Shown: positions 10,666 through 23,750 of the stretch, piece after piece
Position numbering within the stretch: position 1 is the first letter of the stretch
Layout of the letters: every line of letters starts with the position of its first letter
Assembly (NCBI GenBank): GCA_030141605.1
Contig: JAQGDQ010000227.1
Span: 164,001-224,000 of the forward strand
Source of the DNA: Tubiluchus corallicola
Lineage: Eukaryota; Priapulida; Priapulimorpha; Priapulimorphida; Tubiluchidae
Reading direction: 5' to 3'
Length of the DNA stretch: 60,000 bases
Translations under genes and position numbers: made by a program
The notes under the pieces: model-generated
Told to the model about the DNA's origin: nothing
Database searches by the model: none
Seen by the model: only the letters and a program-made list of their open reading frames with translations

Positions 10666-12116
10666 GCATTGCGAAGGTCTTTGTATACTTAACTAAGTTG
10701 CATTGTTGAGGTCGCGAAGATCTTTGTATACTTAACTAAGTTGCATTGTTGAGGTCGCAAAGATCTTTGTATAGTTAACTAAGTTGCATTGTTGAGGTCA
10801 CGAAGGTCTTTGTATAGTTAACTAAGTTGCATTGTTGAGGTCGCGAAGGTCTTTGTATAGTTGACTAAGTTGCATTGTTGAGGTCGCGAAGGTCTTTGTA
10901 TAGTTGACTAAGTTGCATTGTTGAGGTCGCGAAGGTCTTTGTATAGTTAACTAAGTTGCATTGTTGAGGTCGCGAAGGTCTTTGTATAGTTGACTAAGTT
11001 GCATTGTTGAGGTTGCGAAGGTCTTTGTATAGTTAACTAAGTTGCATTGTTGAGGTTGCAAAGGCCTTTGTATAGTTAACTAAGTTGCTTTGTTGAGGCC
11101 GCGAAGGTCTTTGTATAGTTAACTAAGTTGCATTGTTGAGGTCGCGAAGGTCTTTGTATAGTTAACTAAGTTGCATTGTTGAGGTCGCGAAGATCTTTGT
11201 ATACTTAACTAAGTTGCATTGTTGAGGTCGCGAATATCTTTGTATACTTAACTAAATTGCATTGTTGAGGTCGCAAAGATCTTTGTATAGTTAACTAAGT
11301 TGCATTGTTGAGGTCACGAAGGTCTTTGTATAGTTAACTAAGTTGCATTGTTGAGGTCGCGAAGCTCTTTGTATAGTTGACTAAGTTGCATTGTTGAGGT
11401 CGCGAAGGTCTTTGTATAGTTGACTAAGTTGCATTGTTGAGGTCACGAAGGTCTTTGTATAGTTAACTAAGTTGCATTGTTGAGGTCGCGAAGGTCTTTG
11501 TATAGTTGACTAAGTTGCATTGTTGAGGTTGCGAAGGTCTTTGTATAGTTAACTAAGTTGCATTGTTGAGGTTGCAAAGGCCTTTGTATAGTTAACTAAG
11601 TTGCTTTGTTGAGGCCGCGAAGGTCTTTGTATAGTTAACTAAGTTGCATTGTTGAGGTCGCGAAGGTCTTTGTATAGTTAACTAAGTTGCATTGTTGAGG
11701 TCGTGAAGGTCTTTGTATAGTTAACTAAGTTGCATTGTTGAGGTTGCAAGGCCTTTGTATAGTTAACTAAGTTGCATTGTTGAGGTTGCAAAGGCCTTTG
11801 TATAGTTAACTAAGTTGCATTGTTGAGGTCGCGAAGGTCTTTGTATAGTTTACTAAGTTGCATTGTTGAGGTTGCAAAGGTCTTTGTATAGTTTACTAAG
11901 TTGCATTGTTGAGGTCGTGAATGTCTTTGTATAGTTAACTAAGTTGCATTGTTGAGGCCGCGAAGGTCTTTGTATAGTTAACTAAGTTGCATTGTTGAGG
12001 TTGCAAGGCCTTTGTATAGTTAACTAAGTTGCATTGTTGAGGTTGCAAGGCCTTTGTATAGTTAACTAAGTTGCATTGTTGAGGTCGCGAATGTCTTTGT
12101 ATAGTTAACTAAGTTG
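10666..12116. repeat. 43-bp minisatellite, about 34 units, with a 12-unit higher-order repeat
   Basis: The unit contains TCTTTGTATAGTTAACTAAG, then TTGCATTGTTGAGGTCGCGA, then AGG (43 bases). Most units are a few substitutions from consensus. Some later units are 42 bases (GCAAGGCC in place of GCAAAGGCC). Variants along the array repeat in order. The block starting at 10671 (units 1-12) and the block starting at 11187 (units 13-24) share the same series: TACTTAAC, GCAAAGATC, ACGAAGG, TTGACTAAG and then the distinctive TTGCTTTGTTGAGGCC unit. This shows amplification of a ~516-bp block. There are no open frames. Confidence 0.97.
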
Positions 12117-14494
12117 ACTTGATTTTTCATTTTTATTCATCATCAGCAAGCAAGCGATGAATCTATAAGCATTTACTGGTTATAAGTAACTAGTAAGGTC
12201 TGTTGTTAAATGTGATAAGTAGTGAAATATCACATCAAGTATTACAGCTTTTATATATTAATCTAAATAATCCTTTAACAGTTCAGATTGTTTGCAAGTG
12301 TTAAATTGCTCTGAATCAAATGATTTTGCAGTAACCTGGGTCAAGGTGTTGTAATATTTGATAAAGTAACTGCTTTATCACACTGCATTTTGTCGTGGAA
12401 TATATAACTTAATATTGTGTTTAATATTTATCTGAATTACCTAACTTAGTAATTATCATACATTGGTTATAGTTTTGCTAGTGAAAGATGGCGCATTTAT
12501 TCCCTAAAGGGTGAGTGACAAAATGAATTAATACCATCACTTTCATATTATAAATATCAGATGTAGAAAATGAATAATTTTTTTTTGGAGTTGCTTTTAG
12601 TTGCATGAACTTACTCTAATTTTAGTAAATGTTTTTTTTTGAGTTATAGAAATCTATTCACAGCTTCACATATCTTGTTTTCCATATTTCCAGCTTGACT
12701 GTCATTTTTTCAAGGTCATGGAGTGTGACTTATGGCTGCTGAAACTGTTTACTGGATACCTAATTGCAGACAGTATCCGATTGCCACATGCTGAAGAGCA
12801 TCTCTTTTTATTTTTGTCTGCTGCTTGTAATTTTAGATTCAGAAACTCCTGAAAAAAAGTCGTGGTCGCACATGGTAGTTTTAAGAAAATAATTCTGAAA
12901 GAAATAAAGTTTCACTCCTTTGCTTTCTTGTAGATTGATGCGTAAGAAATATATTCACTAAGCGAAATATAGTTATGTAGATTTCATGAATAGAGTCTGC
13001 TCAGTGTGAGATAATTCAAAAATGTTAAAAGATGGACACCTGTGGTTTTTTTGTGCCAGTAGGTGTGACTAAATGATAATGTAAACTATCATTGATATAT
13101 TACAGAATGGTGTTGCTATAAATTTTTGTCAACTAGTGAAGTGACAAGATCTGCTACTTTGTGTCTGGCAAACTGAATGTTTTTTAGTGTTGAAGCCGCC
13201 TTTATTTAGAGCTGCTGGAGTATTTTTAGAGTTATGTGTGACCTTTATGATGAGAGTGTGTGAAAATTTTTTTGTACCATGGGATTGTAAGGTCTGATTT
13301 ATGGTCTGGAATAGTAAAGCTTGATTTACAGATTGGAATTTGTATATGTCATTGTTTTGCTCATTCCTAAGACAGGACTAGGTTATTTCCTAGCGTTTAT
13401 TAGCGGCCTCTCGGTAAAACGTACGAAGAGAAAAGTTCTTTATAAATGAAATTGCATATCCATTAGTATCAGTTACAATAACTATTTCATTTACGATTTT
13501 CATCAGTTGTATTGGTAGTAGTGGCAGAAGCAGTAGTATTAGTATTAGTTGTATCGTCATCATTATTATTTTTTAAATTGTTATGCATTTAATAGTCAGA
13601 CCTTTCCAATGTTTATGCTAAAATCACGCACTGGCATGATTATGTTAATGCAGCTTTTGGCTGAAATAATTTTCTTAAATATGAAATTTGCTTTGTTTGC
13701 TAGAAACTTCTAGTTTTTTTGTATAATATTTACAAAAATTTTAATGCTCAACACTGTTTATTTATTTCTTTTTGTGGCGATGTTAAGAAGATAAGTTCAA
13801 ATGTAAATTTCTAATGATTGAATGTTAATAGTACTCATTATACACATGAAAATATTTATAAAAAGGTGAGTACTGTATTTCGATTGTTTATGATGCCAAC
13901 ATTTCAATTAAGAATATTTGCATTCACATTTTGAATTTGTATTAACAACAAGTTGTTACAAAATTTCTTGCTTGGAACTTTTAAATTGTTGTTTTTTAAA
14001 TTTTGTATCATGTTTTCTGTACTAAATTAAATATGTGCAATTAAAGTTATGTGCAGCGTGTAAAAGGTGCATGTGAATATTGCTTATGCAAACTACTTAC
14101 TGGTAGAGGTAACATTTAAGATAATTAAGCTGCAAATGTGCATGTAGTTGCTGTATGGGTTCTAGGCAGTGTAATTTTGGAATTTGTCAGCATAGAAGAG
14201 TTTCCTAAATTTTGCAATTTGATATTTGAACTTTGAAGGTGCACATGGTAATGAGTCAGGTAACAATGTTTTGGCCCTACAATGCAACTGCTGGTACCTT
14301 TTAACATATATTCAAATTTACTAAAATCTTGCCCATATTTTGTCACTGGGAGATTTTATGAGCTGGAGCTGTTGGTGGTGACAAGTGGGCATAGGGATTT
14401 TCTGCATACCATGACAACGGGAATTCTGTGATCGCAAGTATACGCGTGCATCTGCTAAGCCGTGGTATCGGCCGACATTTAGCATAGCTTTCAA
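12117..14494. other. AT-rich stretch without recognised features
   Basis: I see no convincing exon, RNA gene or dispersed repeat here. Minor items are a TAGTAGT/TAGTATTAG-rich segment near 13515-13550 and scattered homopolymer runs. The open frames present are short and look random. Confidence 0.5.
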
Positions 14495-14948
14495 CTTATT
14501 TTATTTTTTATTTTTATCATTTCTGTTTTACCAACGATTCATTTTTCTTAGCAATAATATTTATTATATTGGGTTAACAAGTCCACAAGATTCTTGTTGT
14601 GAATAGTGAAAGTTCTACCTTGACGGTACTTATAAAAAACCCATGGCTGCATTCCCTGTTTGGGATGTATAATTATTTTTTTAGCTCATATTTTTTCTAT
14701 TAATTGGGATATCAAATCTCCTTATTTTATTTTTTATCTTTGTCATCTCTGTTTAACCAACGATTCATTTTTCTTAGCAATAGTATTTATTGTATTGGGT
14801 TAACAAATCCGCAAGTTGCTTGTTGCAAATAGTGAAAGTTCTATCTTGATGATACTTATAAAAAATGCATGGCGGCATTCCCTGTTTTGGGATATATAAT
14901 TATTTTTCTTTAGCTCATATTTTTTCTTTCAATTTGGGTGTCAAAATA
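14495..14948. repeat. 226-bp tandem duplication, diverged
   Basis: Copy 1 (14495-14720) and copy 2 (14721-14948) share CTTATTTTATTTTTTAT, CAACGATTCATTTTTCTTAG, ATTGGGTTAACAA, AGTGAAAGTTCTA and GGCATTCCCTGTTT in the same order. Scattered substitutions between them indicate an older duplication than the one at 4214. Not coding. Confidence 0.9.
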
Positions 14949-17900
14949 GAGCTTTTCCTTGTTAAATAGTTGGTAACATTAAGGATTAACTTAATCCATT
15001 GTCAGTGGTATTGTTATTGAAATAAGTTTGTTAACTTTCTTATTGCAATGTTTTTATTGTTATTGACAAGCTTTAGGTTTTGATAAAAATAGCAAAATAA
15101 TTTACCGTTATTATATTAATCACTTATTTATCAAAAATGTTGTTAACAAACTTTTGCGAGTTGTTTTAAATTGTCTATATTCCATACAGCAAAGACGTGT
15201 TAGAAGAATTAATTCTCCTTATTGTTAAACATATGTTAAAGCAGTTTAGAAGTTGTATCATTTCATGATCTAATTAGATTAACTCACACTTGTGATAATT
15301 GGAATTGTGAAATAAATGTATTGTGTTATAAATATGGCAAAAACTTCATTGGATAAAATTGTTTCATTTTGTGTGTTATGACATTGTAGGATGTTGGGAA
15401 GTGCATCAGAGTTATTAAGAAATACTGGAAAAGACATGCATACAGTGCTGATTGTATGCGTTGTATAAGCCAGAACTTCTATTACATTAAGACTGGTATC
15501 GAACTTATTAAGACTTGCTTGAAAAACACGCAATTTGCATACATTTGACAAGCAAGCCAAGGTTTCTATTATGCTAAAATAAATTAAAGAACGTTAACGA
15601 CGAGCTGTTTTGGTTTAATTTAAACGTTACATGATGTATCTGCATGGATAAAGGTTTTAGACTTTACTGACTGAAAGCTATAAGATGCCACAAAGTGGTG
15701 TTGTTTGCTTTATTCGAAGTCTTCTTTGAAGATGCCGTAAACTGCAATTTCTTTTAAAGCTGGTGCCTGCTTTAGGCTGGTTAGACATGCTGCTGTTGAT
15801 TTTTTTCACACAAAACCAGATGGTTCCTCTCTTTCACTAGCCGACAAGATAAACGTAGAATTTTTGCGAAGCACTGGAATAAAATTATGTGACTTGAACA
15901 TTGTTAATGATATGTATCCTTCCAGACTAGTGTGCCCTTCACTCTCCTAAAAGTCGTGTTGCGGTTTGAAAATGTAGATTATTGGGAAATTTACCCCCAA
16001 TTTTATAGAGATAGAGCAAGTTTAAGTACATTTCATTCTGTTTACAAGATGTCTGTTATGTAAACTTGGAAAGCAGGTGCTTGAGTGTGCCTTTTTGTGG
16101 TGTTATGAGTTATATCTTTGAACAAGGGAAAGCTTTTCTTAAAATTAGTCAGGTTTTGTAATTTTTTCACGTGATCACTTTTATTTTTTGGGAGCACTGA
16201 AATGATTTTTTTATAGAGTGTGAAAACATGCAGTCCAGTTACTCCTGGGCTTAAATTTAACAATCTCCCCTTATATTCATTTTTATTACTCCTAATGTAC
16301 ATTTTGAAGATAAATGTTAGTAACTTTTTGTTAGCGTATGCTAGTGATCAAATTGTTTCTTAGTCTGTTATTTTTTTTGTAGGTAATTTAGTTTTTAATG
16401 TGCCTTTATTGTTTTTCACACAATGTGGTTTGCCTAACACATTCATTTAATTGTTTCGAATGAGTCCACTCTGTTCACAGTACATTTCGTATTTTCATGT
16501 TTGTATTTAACGTTTATTTCGCCCAAAAACTTCCTGCATTGTTTTAGGCTGGGGCTTTGCTTTGCCAAATGATAGCATGTTCAAATTTCATTTTTCTCAT
16601 TGTACTGATAATCTTGTCTGGTTATGCAAGCGATTGTTTCACGAGAGTTATTTTCTCTTCAAACGCTTCTTCATTGCTTTTTTTATTTACTGTCTTGGTT
16701 GTTTATCTATATAGACATTTTTTTTACAAAAATTTGTTAGTAAATCGCTCATTAAATCAAGGCGTTACAAGGAGATTTCATCAACTTCAGATGGGTCTTT
16801 GATGTGAGGGTTCTCTGACAATGGTTACTGTTGGTTGCTACCAAACCGTTGTCAACAATTTTATTTATCGTGATTTGTTACCTTCCATTAAGTTGCTCCA
16901 AACCTTAGTAAGCTAGTATGGCATTGTTTGACAGTCTATGCTAAAAATAGTGTACTTCAGTATTGAGATCGAGTGCTCCTCAAAGGTAGAGTTTAGACGA
17001 ATATGTTCTGTTGGAAAAAAACTTAAGAAATGGAATTACAGTTATTATGTAGTTAGACTCACTTATTTGATTTTATTATCTGAATTTGTTTTTCTTAGAA
17101 AAAAAGCTTGGTTTATTTTTTATATTGTTGTGGTAAAAACAGTTTCAGAGAATTATTCCTGCTAGATACGTTGTGCCTTCATTTTTGTGGGGTTTGTTTT
17201 CTGGAAGACTAGTGTCACTCTGGCCAGGGGCTACAAACGGGAAGCATTATTTGATTTAAAGGATAAGGAGAGAAGGTGTCTAATGTAAAAAGTGACGTTA
17301 TTTATATATATATATATATATACGTACATACGTACATATAAGGTGTGGTGAAAATAACTTTTTTTGTCCACTCTCTTTACGACTTTTCCTACTTTCGAGG
17401 TTTGATGAGATACTAACATGGGTAAATTTTCAGCTAGATTAAACTTTGGGAACACATGTATGTTATATATGTTCATTTTTCTTTGAATTGGCAACATTTA
17501 CAGAAAGAGAAGTGGAAGGAAAGATATCTGAGAAAAGAATTTGCTGGAATAAGGGAATGACTAGAAGATCCTGCAAACATAGCACAATCTTTATATAATT
17601 AAATGCATTAAATTGACTATTTAACTAAAAAATTAAGATATACTAAATTTAACTTGTCTTAAAATTATTTAAGTTTTTATCACCCTATTTCTATTGTCAA
17701 AAAATACAAAAGAAACGTTTGGTCACATGAAGAAGCACTGATGCAGAAGCCTAACGAAGAAGATGTGGCGCACAAGGTGGTGTAGCTATTGATAGATGAA
17801 ATATAAACAATGTCACTATATTATGTACTAATAAACAAAAGCATAAACCGTGCCGCACTAATGAGTGAATCGATGAGTATTTCTTAAGAATGTTTTGAGC

Positions 17901-18600
17901 AATGTCAAATATAATTGTGTTTTGGTCATGGATTAGAAGGGGTACTACTATTTAGGAGCATACTAATTAGATTCTATTATCTGTATCAAAGATAATGTTA
18001 AATGGGATATTTATGGGATAACTGGGATAACTTACGTATAAGTTGCTCTCTACTTACAGCACATGGAGGGCATTAAAATCATAAAGTTTCACGTGTTCTC
18101 TCAAAGGCAGCATGCCAACGTCTTCTAGTGGCCCTTCTTTATTTGTCTGGCAACCTTGATATTAGTTCATCAGTTTCAGTCTGGTGATGTACTTCTTAGG
18201 CAGATTTTATGTATAAGTGTTAATGTCTGCCTCTCATTTAGAAAATACTCTTTTACATTTCACGTATTTGAGCATGATGCTTTTCAAGTACATTTGCCTT
18301 GATTACTGCTTTCAGTGTAAACTAAATCAAATACCCCATTAAGACTTGCTGGCAGCCATAGTATCCTACAAGGCAGATTAATATTATGCTGCCTCTCAGC
18401 TTTCATTTAAGCATATGTACATCTGCATTTCTAATAAACCAATTATTGTATTTGGTTAAAGGATGGAGTACTTTCCTCTCACAATGTACGTTTGCTGCTT
18501 TAATTTTCGAATGCCATGTGTTCAATTTATGCCAATTATATTTTGCATCCATTGTAGGATTATTTTTCTGCAGTTTGGCACGTTACTTATGAATGGCTTA
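14949..18600. other. AT-rich stretch without recognised genes; short (TA)n microsatellite at 17302-17322
   Basis: Only short chance open frames are seen. A TATATA run at 17302-17322 is followed by ACGTACATACGTACATA. No dispersed repeat from elsewhere in the window was matched here. Confidence 0.45.
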
Positions 18601-18603
18601 CTA

Positions 18604-18644
18604 TTAAATTTCATCTACAGAGGAATTATGAAAATTTTTATTGG
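18604..18644 (+). promoter_or_regulatory. Isolated bipartite motif copy
   Basis: TTAAATTTCATC, then GGAATTATG and AAAATTTTTATTGG, with a total length of 41 bases as in the arrays. The middle resembles the 3708 copy (GAATTATGAAAATTTT). The upstream TGACA is degraded to TACTA. It is a likely family member but on its own could be chance. Confidence 0.4.
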
Positions 18645-20361
18645 GTCTTTGTGTTTGTACTGGAACTCTTTTGTGGGCAGCTTTTGTACAGAATCAGCCT
18701 GCGTGGGGTATTGATTCATGCATCTTACACTGGCTGTATACAGCTACTATGGGCACTCTCTCCATGTAGCTTTTTGTTAGCATGTAATGTACTGGATGAA
18801 CATTATTTGACCAAAAAGTTTTTAATAGCATTGTTTTCTTTGCTTCTGAGATTAGTGAGCAAAATTTACTGGAAAATTTCCATCCAAGCATCTATACAAT
18901 TATGGGTCTATTGTCGTTATTAAATGTTGTCAATTTTCCTGGCATTGTCTTGCTAATTATTTGTTCCAACCTTCTGCATGTAATGGTGAGCGGTGTATGA
19001 TTTTTCCATTAAACCATAAAAAATCTATTAGCATTTTGTGCTTGCAGTGGGCTGATATTTTTGCATAGATTTCATGCTTCGCACTTTTGTGTGAGAGAGG
19101 TGGCTTGACTGCTTTTACGTTATGTTTATTTGCTCCTAGACAACCATGTGCCTAGTGTTTCTGGTGGAATTTCAATTTTCTCCATTTTGTTTTCATTTTT
19201 TAGTTATATTCTTGAGACTCAGGGTTTTTTAAATCCTGGTGCTGTATAGTGTGACATCAATTTTAAATAAATGAACCTGTATTTAGTTCTGAGGCATTTC
19301 ACATTTATATTTAATATTCTTGTGCATTATTTAATGTTGCTCAAATGGCATGAGGTTACTTATACATTTGGTGTCTTATCACACTCTTGGTTAAAACAAG
19401 CGTAAAACCGAGACAAACCATGTGAGCCTTCAGAAAGTAAATCAGGCAAGATCGTTCACAGAAACTGTTATAAACAGTCGAAATGAATGCTGATCTTCTG
19501 TTTTTGCCTATATTTAAGTGCAAAGTAGTTGTGTATGTACCATTTTACAATTGTGTAAATGGAGTGCAATGATACAGTCAAAGGTGAAATAAACTATTTA
19601 TATATATTTATATGTAAAAGCGAACATATGTCATCATTTATGCATAGTATGCTGGAGGTTTATGAAAAAGTTTTGCTGTTTTTGCTGCCCTTTAGGTATT
19701 GTTAGTGATACCATTTCAAGGTTCCCTAACTATTAACCCGTGCTGTATTGCCAGTGCTATAATTAGTAACTGTCATTATTAAGGAAGAGAAAATTTTTCT
19801 TGGCTCGATTGACTTGCAGTGACTTCCTTATTGGGACACTTAGTAATTTTGGCGAATAACTTCTACGGATCTGTATAGTTTATAGCGTGATTTGTATGTA
19901 AAAGTACTGTCATCGTATGAATACTGTTCATATTGAATAGTATTTTGCACATTTTTCCAAGCTTGTACTTACAGAATCTTAAATGATAATGAGAATAATT
20001 CCATTGGGGATAATTATTCCTGTAAAGCTGTATTTACATTTCAAGTGGCCTCCTGCAAGCTTTAATTGCTGTAATTAGGGAAGTCAGACAACTTGGTATT
20101 GCTCCGGCAATCGTATGATTTTGCTAGTAGGCATTTTCAAGCTTCGTCTTCTAATTACAGTTTTTCCTACTAGGTTTCAGATTTCCCATGGACACTTTTA
20201 ATTGCGATTGTATTATAATTAGTTTGCACTAGTTACTGGAGTCAACTGTAAGTAAAGCTCATGAGGTTTCTAGACCTTACCATGTTGTCAGCTGCTGTAT
20301 GTAGATGATAGATATTTGTAGTATGGTTTCAAGTATGTATCCTTTAGATTATCCTTTAGAC
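18645..20361. other. AT-rich stretch without recognised features
   Basis: Nothing beyond short overlapping open frames (18.4-18.9 kb, no splice-site support) was found. Confidence 0.45.
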
Positions 20362-20716
20362 ATAGGATCGGGCCCAGATTATCTTATAGAATAGTATCAG
20401 TTGTTGCCTAAGGCCCCCCAGGCTTTGGTAACATTTGGTGAAATACGTGCTAATCTGGTTTGCAATGAGTAGTAAAATAAAGGTATTTCTAAAATAAAGG
20501 TATCTGGTATTTTTTAAAGAATGTTTTTATCTTCAGAGATAAGTAAGCTATTCTAGTTTATTTAAAGAATTTGCAACAGGATTTCTTCAAGCTATGTAAA
20601 TGTTGCTAAAATTTATCGCAAGTAAAAATGTGCAAAATGGATGTGGGTGAGTTAAACGGTCTCCTTCTGAGGGGCCCCCACATCTTCATTAGCCTAGGGT
20701 CCCAAAAGGTCATAAT
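20362..20716 (+). mobile_element. Dispersed repeat R4, copy 1
   Basis: This segment matches, in opposite orientation, the DNA at 41079-41690. Shared pieces in order are TTTGGTAACATT, AGCTATTCTAGTTTATTTAA then AGAATTTGCAA, GGGTGAGTTA, GGGGCCCC and ATTAGCCTAGGG (ATTAGTCTAGGG in copy 2). G/C-rich GGGGCCCC-type ends are seen in several DNA-transposon families. No inverted termini or duplication could be fixed, so the class is open. Confidence 0.6.
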
Positions 20717-22650
20717 TTTTTCCTGTATAGCATAAATCAGAAAGGCTGTTGAACAGGTATTTTGAATTTGAAGTAGTACTAGATCATCAAATCTTTTACT
20801 TAGTTCCCTGTTTCACATAATATAACTTTCTTAATATGAAAAAAACACATCATACCCCATGTTTTAAATCGTATGTCAATTTATATTATGATTGGATAGG
20901 TGCTAATCTACAATTTTGATTGCTAATGAAGCATCATTAAATTTATTAGCTTTTGTTACTTTGAATATTTTTAAAATTTTTGACACTGCTGCTATGATTG
21001 TCATTATGTTTCTTGCTAGATTTTTTAGTTAGCACAAATGAGGAAAAAAGTTAAAACTGTTGCCACATCATTTTCTAAAAAAAATTTTAAGCAAAATATT
21101 TTTGATGCCAGAAGTTTTTTTTTACTGAACTATGTTATTGTGGTTGTTAAGCACATACTGCCTATTGAATTTAGTGTTTCGTAGCTGTACCTACTTGGCT
21201 GAGTGAATTAAATTATAGTTAAGGGATCAGTGATCACTGCCAACAATGGTTGAATGATTATCAAATGGCTGGGATATTTTGACTCTTTTTGCTTTTGTCT
21301 GCTGAGCTTTTATCTATCTATATCATTCTCACAATGGCCAGGTACGTAGTCAGTCTTACCTTAATTTATAATGCTGATAAGCAAGCAGTTGTGGAGATAA
21401 CCTCTATACACAAACTATTTAACTTATAATTCTTACAAGTTCAAGTATGATCACTATGTTTTTATATATTCAGTGTGCTAGGTCTTTATATGTAAACTAA
21501 AATCATATGAATATTTGTTTAGTTTAATACCATTAATATCATTATTTTCATGATTTACGTTATATAAAAGCTAGTTATTTTAATATGGTTCTCTCTTACA
21601 TCACCCGATTTACATGCTATAGAATGTTTTACAGATATTATGTATGCGTATAAAATAATAAATATTTTATTTGCGTTATATAGAGGTACAGAGAGAAAGA
21701 AACCCATTTTTTGAAATGCCATATAGCCGTATATTTTTATCCGTTTTGTATTTAAATTTAGCAGAACAAACTAGAAACAACTTAGCACAAGACCTTTACT
21801 AAGAAAGTCTAAAAAATTAACGTTTTATGCTCGATACTATCACCAAGCCCTTCAAATAAAAAACTAGGAATTAGTATGATTGTATTGTATTGATTTTGCT
21901 GTTATTGCTTTGTATACTAGTATGGCTGTATTGCTAGTTAAGCAATTGATCAATTCAGGCCTTGATTGAAGTCATTGAAGTCCCTGAAAAAATTTAATGT
22001 AATTAAAAAAGTCTTAAAAAAATAAATTCTAAATGTTTGTTTTTTTTATAGAAAATGTGAGCTTTTTATGTTAAATGTGTTGAAATCTAAAAAAATCATT
22101 TTAATGTGAAACTTGGTACTATTCATAGTACATAAATCTGCTTTCATGGCAGAAAGTTTCATTCCAATTTATTCGAATGCAAACGGAAATAAATTTTTAA
22201 CAAAATTTTTAAAAAGGCTTACTTTTCTTTTGCCCACCGTTATGTAAAGCTACAAATAGTCTAGTTCTGTTTAATTGTGTTGCCACTATGTATCCCATTA
22301 CTGGTGAATTATCATTACAATATAATTAATGCTTAAATTAAATTTTGCTTTGCTGTGCCACTACATGAAGTGATTCTGGTACATTGCTTACTTTGGCAAC
22401 ATCATTACTTTGTATAGATGTGCCTGTGCAGCATATCAGGTAATGACATATTTATGAAATTCTGCATAAATGTAACATATTTTGATAACTGAAGCTGAAG
22501 CAAAATATATAAGGAAGTTAATAAATGTGTTTTTCATAACAGCAGCGGCATTTCCCGTATTAATGTGTATCAAAATGTGTACTGAAACGTGCTTTCGTTG
22601 TGTTGTTTAATACTTTACTTTTATGTAGTAACAAGTTTGTTGAAATTATT
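20717..22650. other. AT-rich stretch without recognised features
   Basis: Poly-A/T-rich and without exon-like segments. I could not match it to any other part of the window. Confidence 0.45.
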
Positions 22651-23750
22651 TTAAAGCACAAGAAAACCCTCCACTTACATAAAGCTTAAAAAATTCGTCT
22701 TCAAATTTTATACCACTTACATACTGCCTTTTTGCTTATATTGGCAGTAACACTGTATAGAACTTGTAAATTTAAACTCCTGTGATAACCGTTAGATGCA
22801 GCCATTTTGATGACAAGTCATTTGAAACAAGTTTAGATAAAACTAAATAAAGTTTGAAAAAATAATCAGAGCATTTGCATCACACACGTCATTAAGTAAA
22901 ATTTTAATTTATTGTATCTTGTCAGTGAAGTTAAAAATACATTTTTTGGTTAGTGAGTCAACGACATTTTACCAATCGGTGAAAACATTTTTAAATAATT
23001 AATAATTTTCTTTTCTAGTTACATAAGTCTTTCAAGCAGGTAAGCGAAATGCTAGGTAGTATAACTTTGCATGGAAAGCTTTTGGGACATAGTTGAACAT
23101 TTCTTTTTCTTCCCATGATTTATGTTCTGTGCATATGACGCCATGTAATGGCACGGCCGGAACAATATTGCTTGAGATTTAAAATGAAAAACCTTTATGC
23201 GAGTACGATATACGCTTAAAATTGCTATAGAGGAATATAATTTTTAAGGCGCATTTTCTGAAACCACTTCATGTATCCCTAGGAAGTGTTAAACTATGTT
23301 CCAAAAAACCTTCCAAGCAAAGTTTTATTACTTAGCATTTCGCTTACCTGCTTGAAAGGCTTACATAACTGGAAAAAAATTATTAATTATTTAAAATGCA
23401 TTCACCAGTTGGTAAAGTATTGTTGACTCTCTTCCGGGGTGCACCACTCGCTAACCAAAAAACGTATTTTTAATCTTATAAACAAGATGCAGTAATTTAA
23501 AGTTTTATTTAGTGTTGTATGCACTATGAATGCTTTGGTTATTTTTTCATACTTTACTCAGTGTTTCAAATGACTTATTGTCAAAATGGCTGCGTCTAAT
23601 AGTTCATCGTGGGAGTTAAAATTTCTGTGTTTTATACAGCGTTACTGCCGACGCAAGCCATGTATGCAAAAAGGCAGTATGTAAGTGGTATAAAATTTGA
23701 AGTCGAATTTTTTAAGCTTTATGTAAGTGGAGGGTTTTCTTGTATTTTAA
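22651..23750. mobile_element. R1 MITE pair fused head-out into a 1.1-kb palindrome
   Basis: The left arm (22651-23280) starts TTAAAGCACAAGAAAACCC. The right arm (about 23294-23750) is the reverse complement of the same sequence, ending GGGTTTTCTTGTATTTTAA. The arms pair over about 450 bases with roughly 10-15% differences by eye. The junction at 23281-23293 lacks both inner termini. The left arm reaches nearly the full element length of the intact copy at 30156-30848, and the right arm is truncated internally. Transcription through it would give a long double-stranded hairpin. The outer ends are both TTAA, consistent with TTAA target preference. Confidence 0.85.

Noticed and set aside
10666-12116. 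CRISPR array, considered because of regular spaced repeats
   Set aside because: There are no unique spacers; the whole unit repeats. The same applies to the 30-, 31-, 55- and 84-bp arrays, and the window is eukaryotic.
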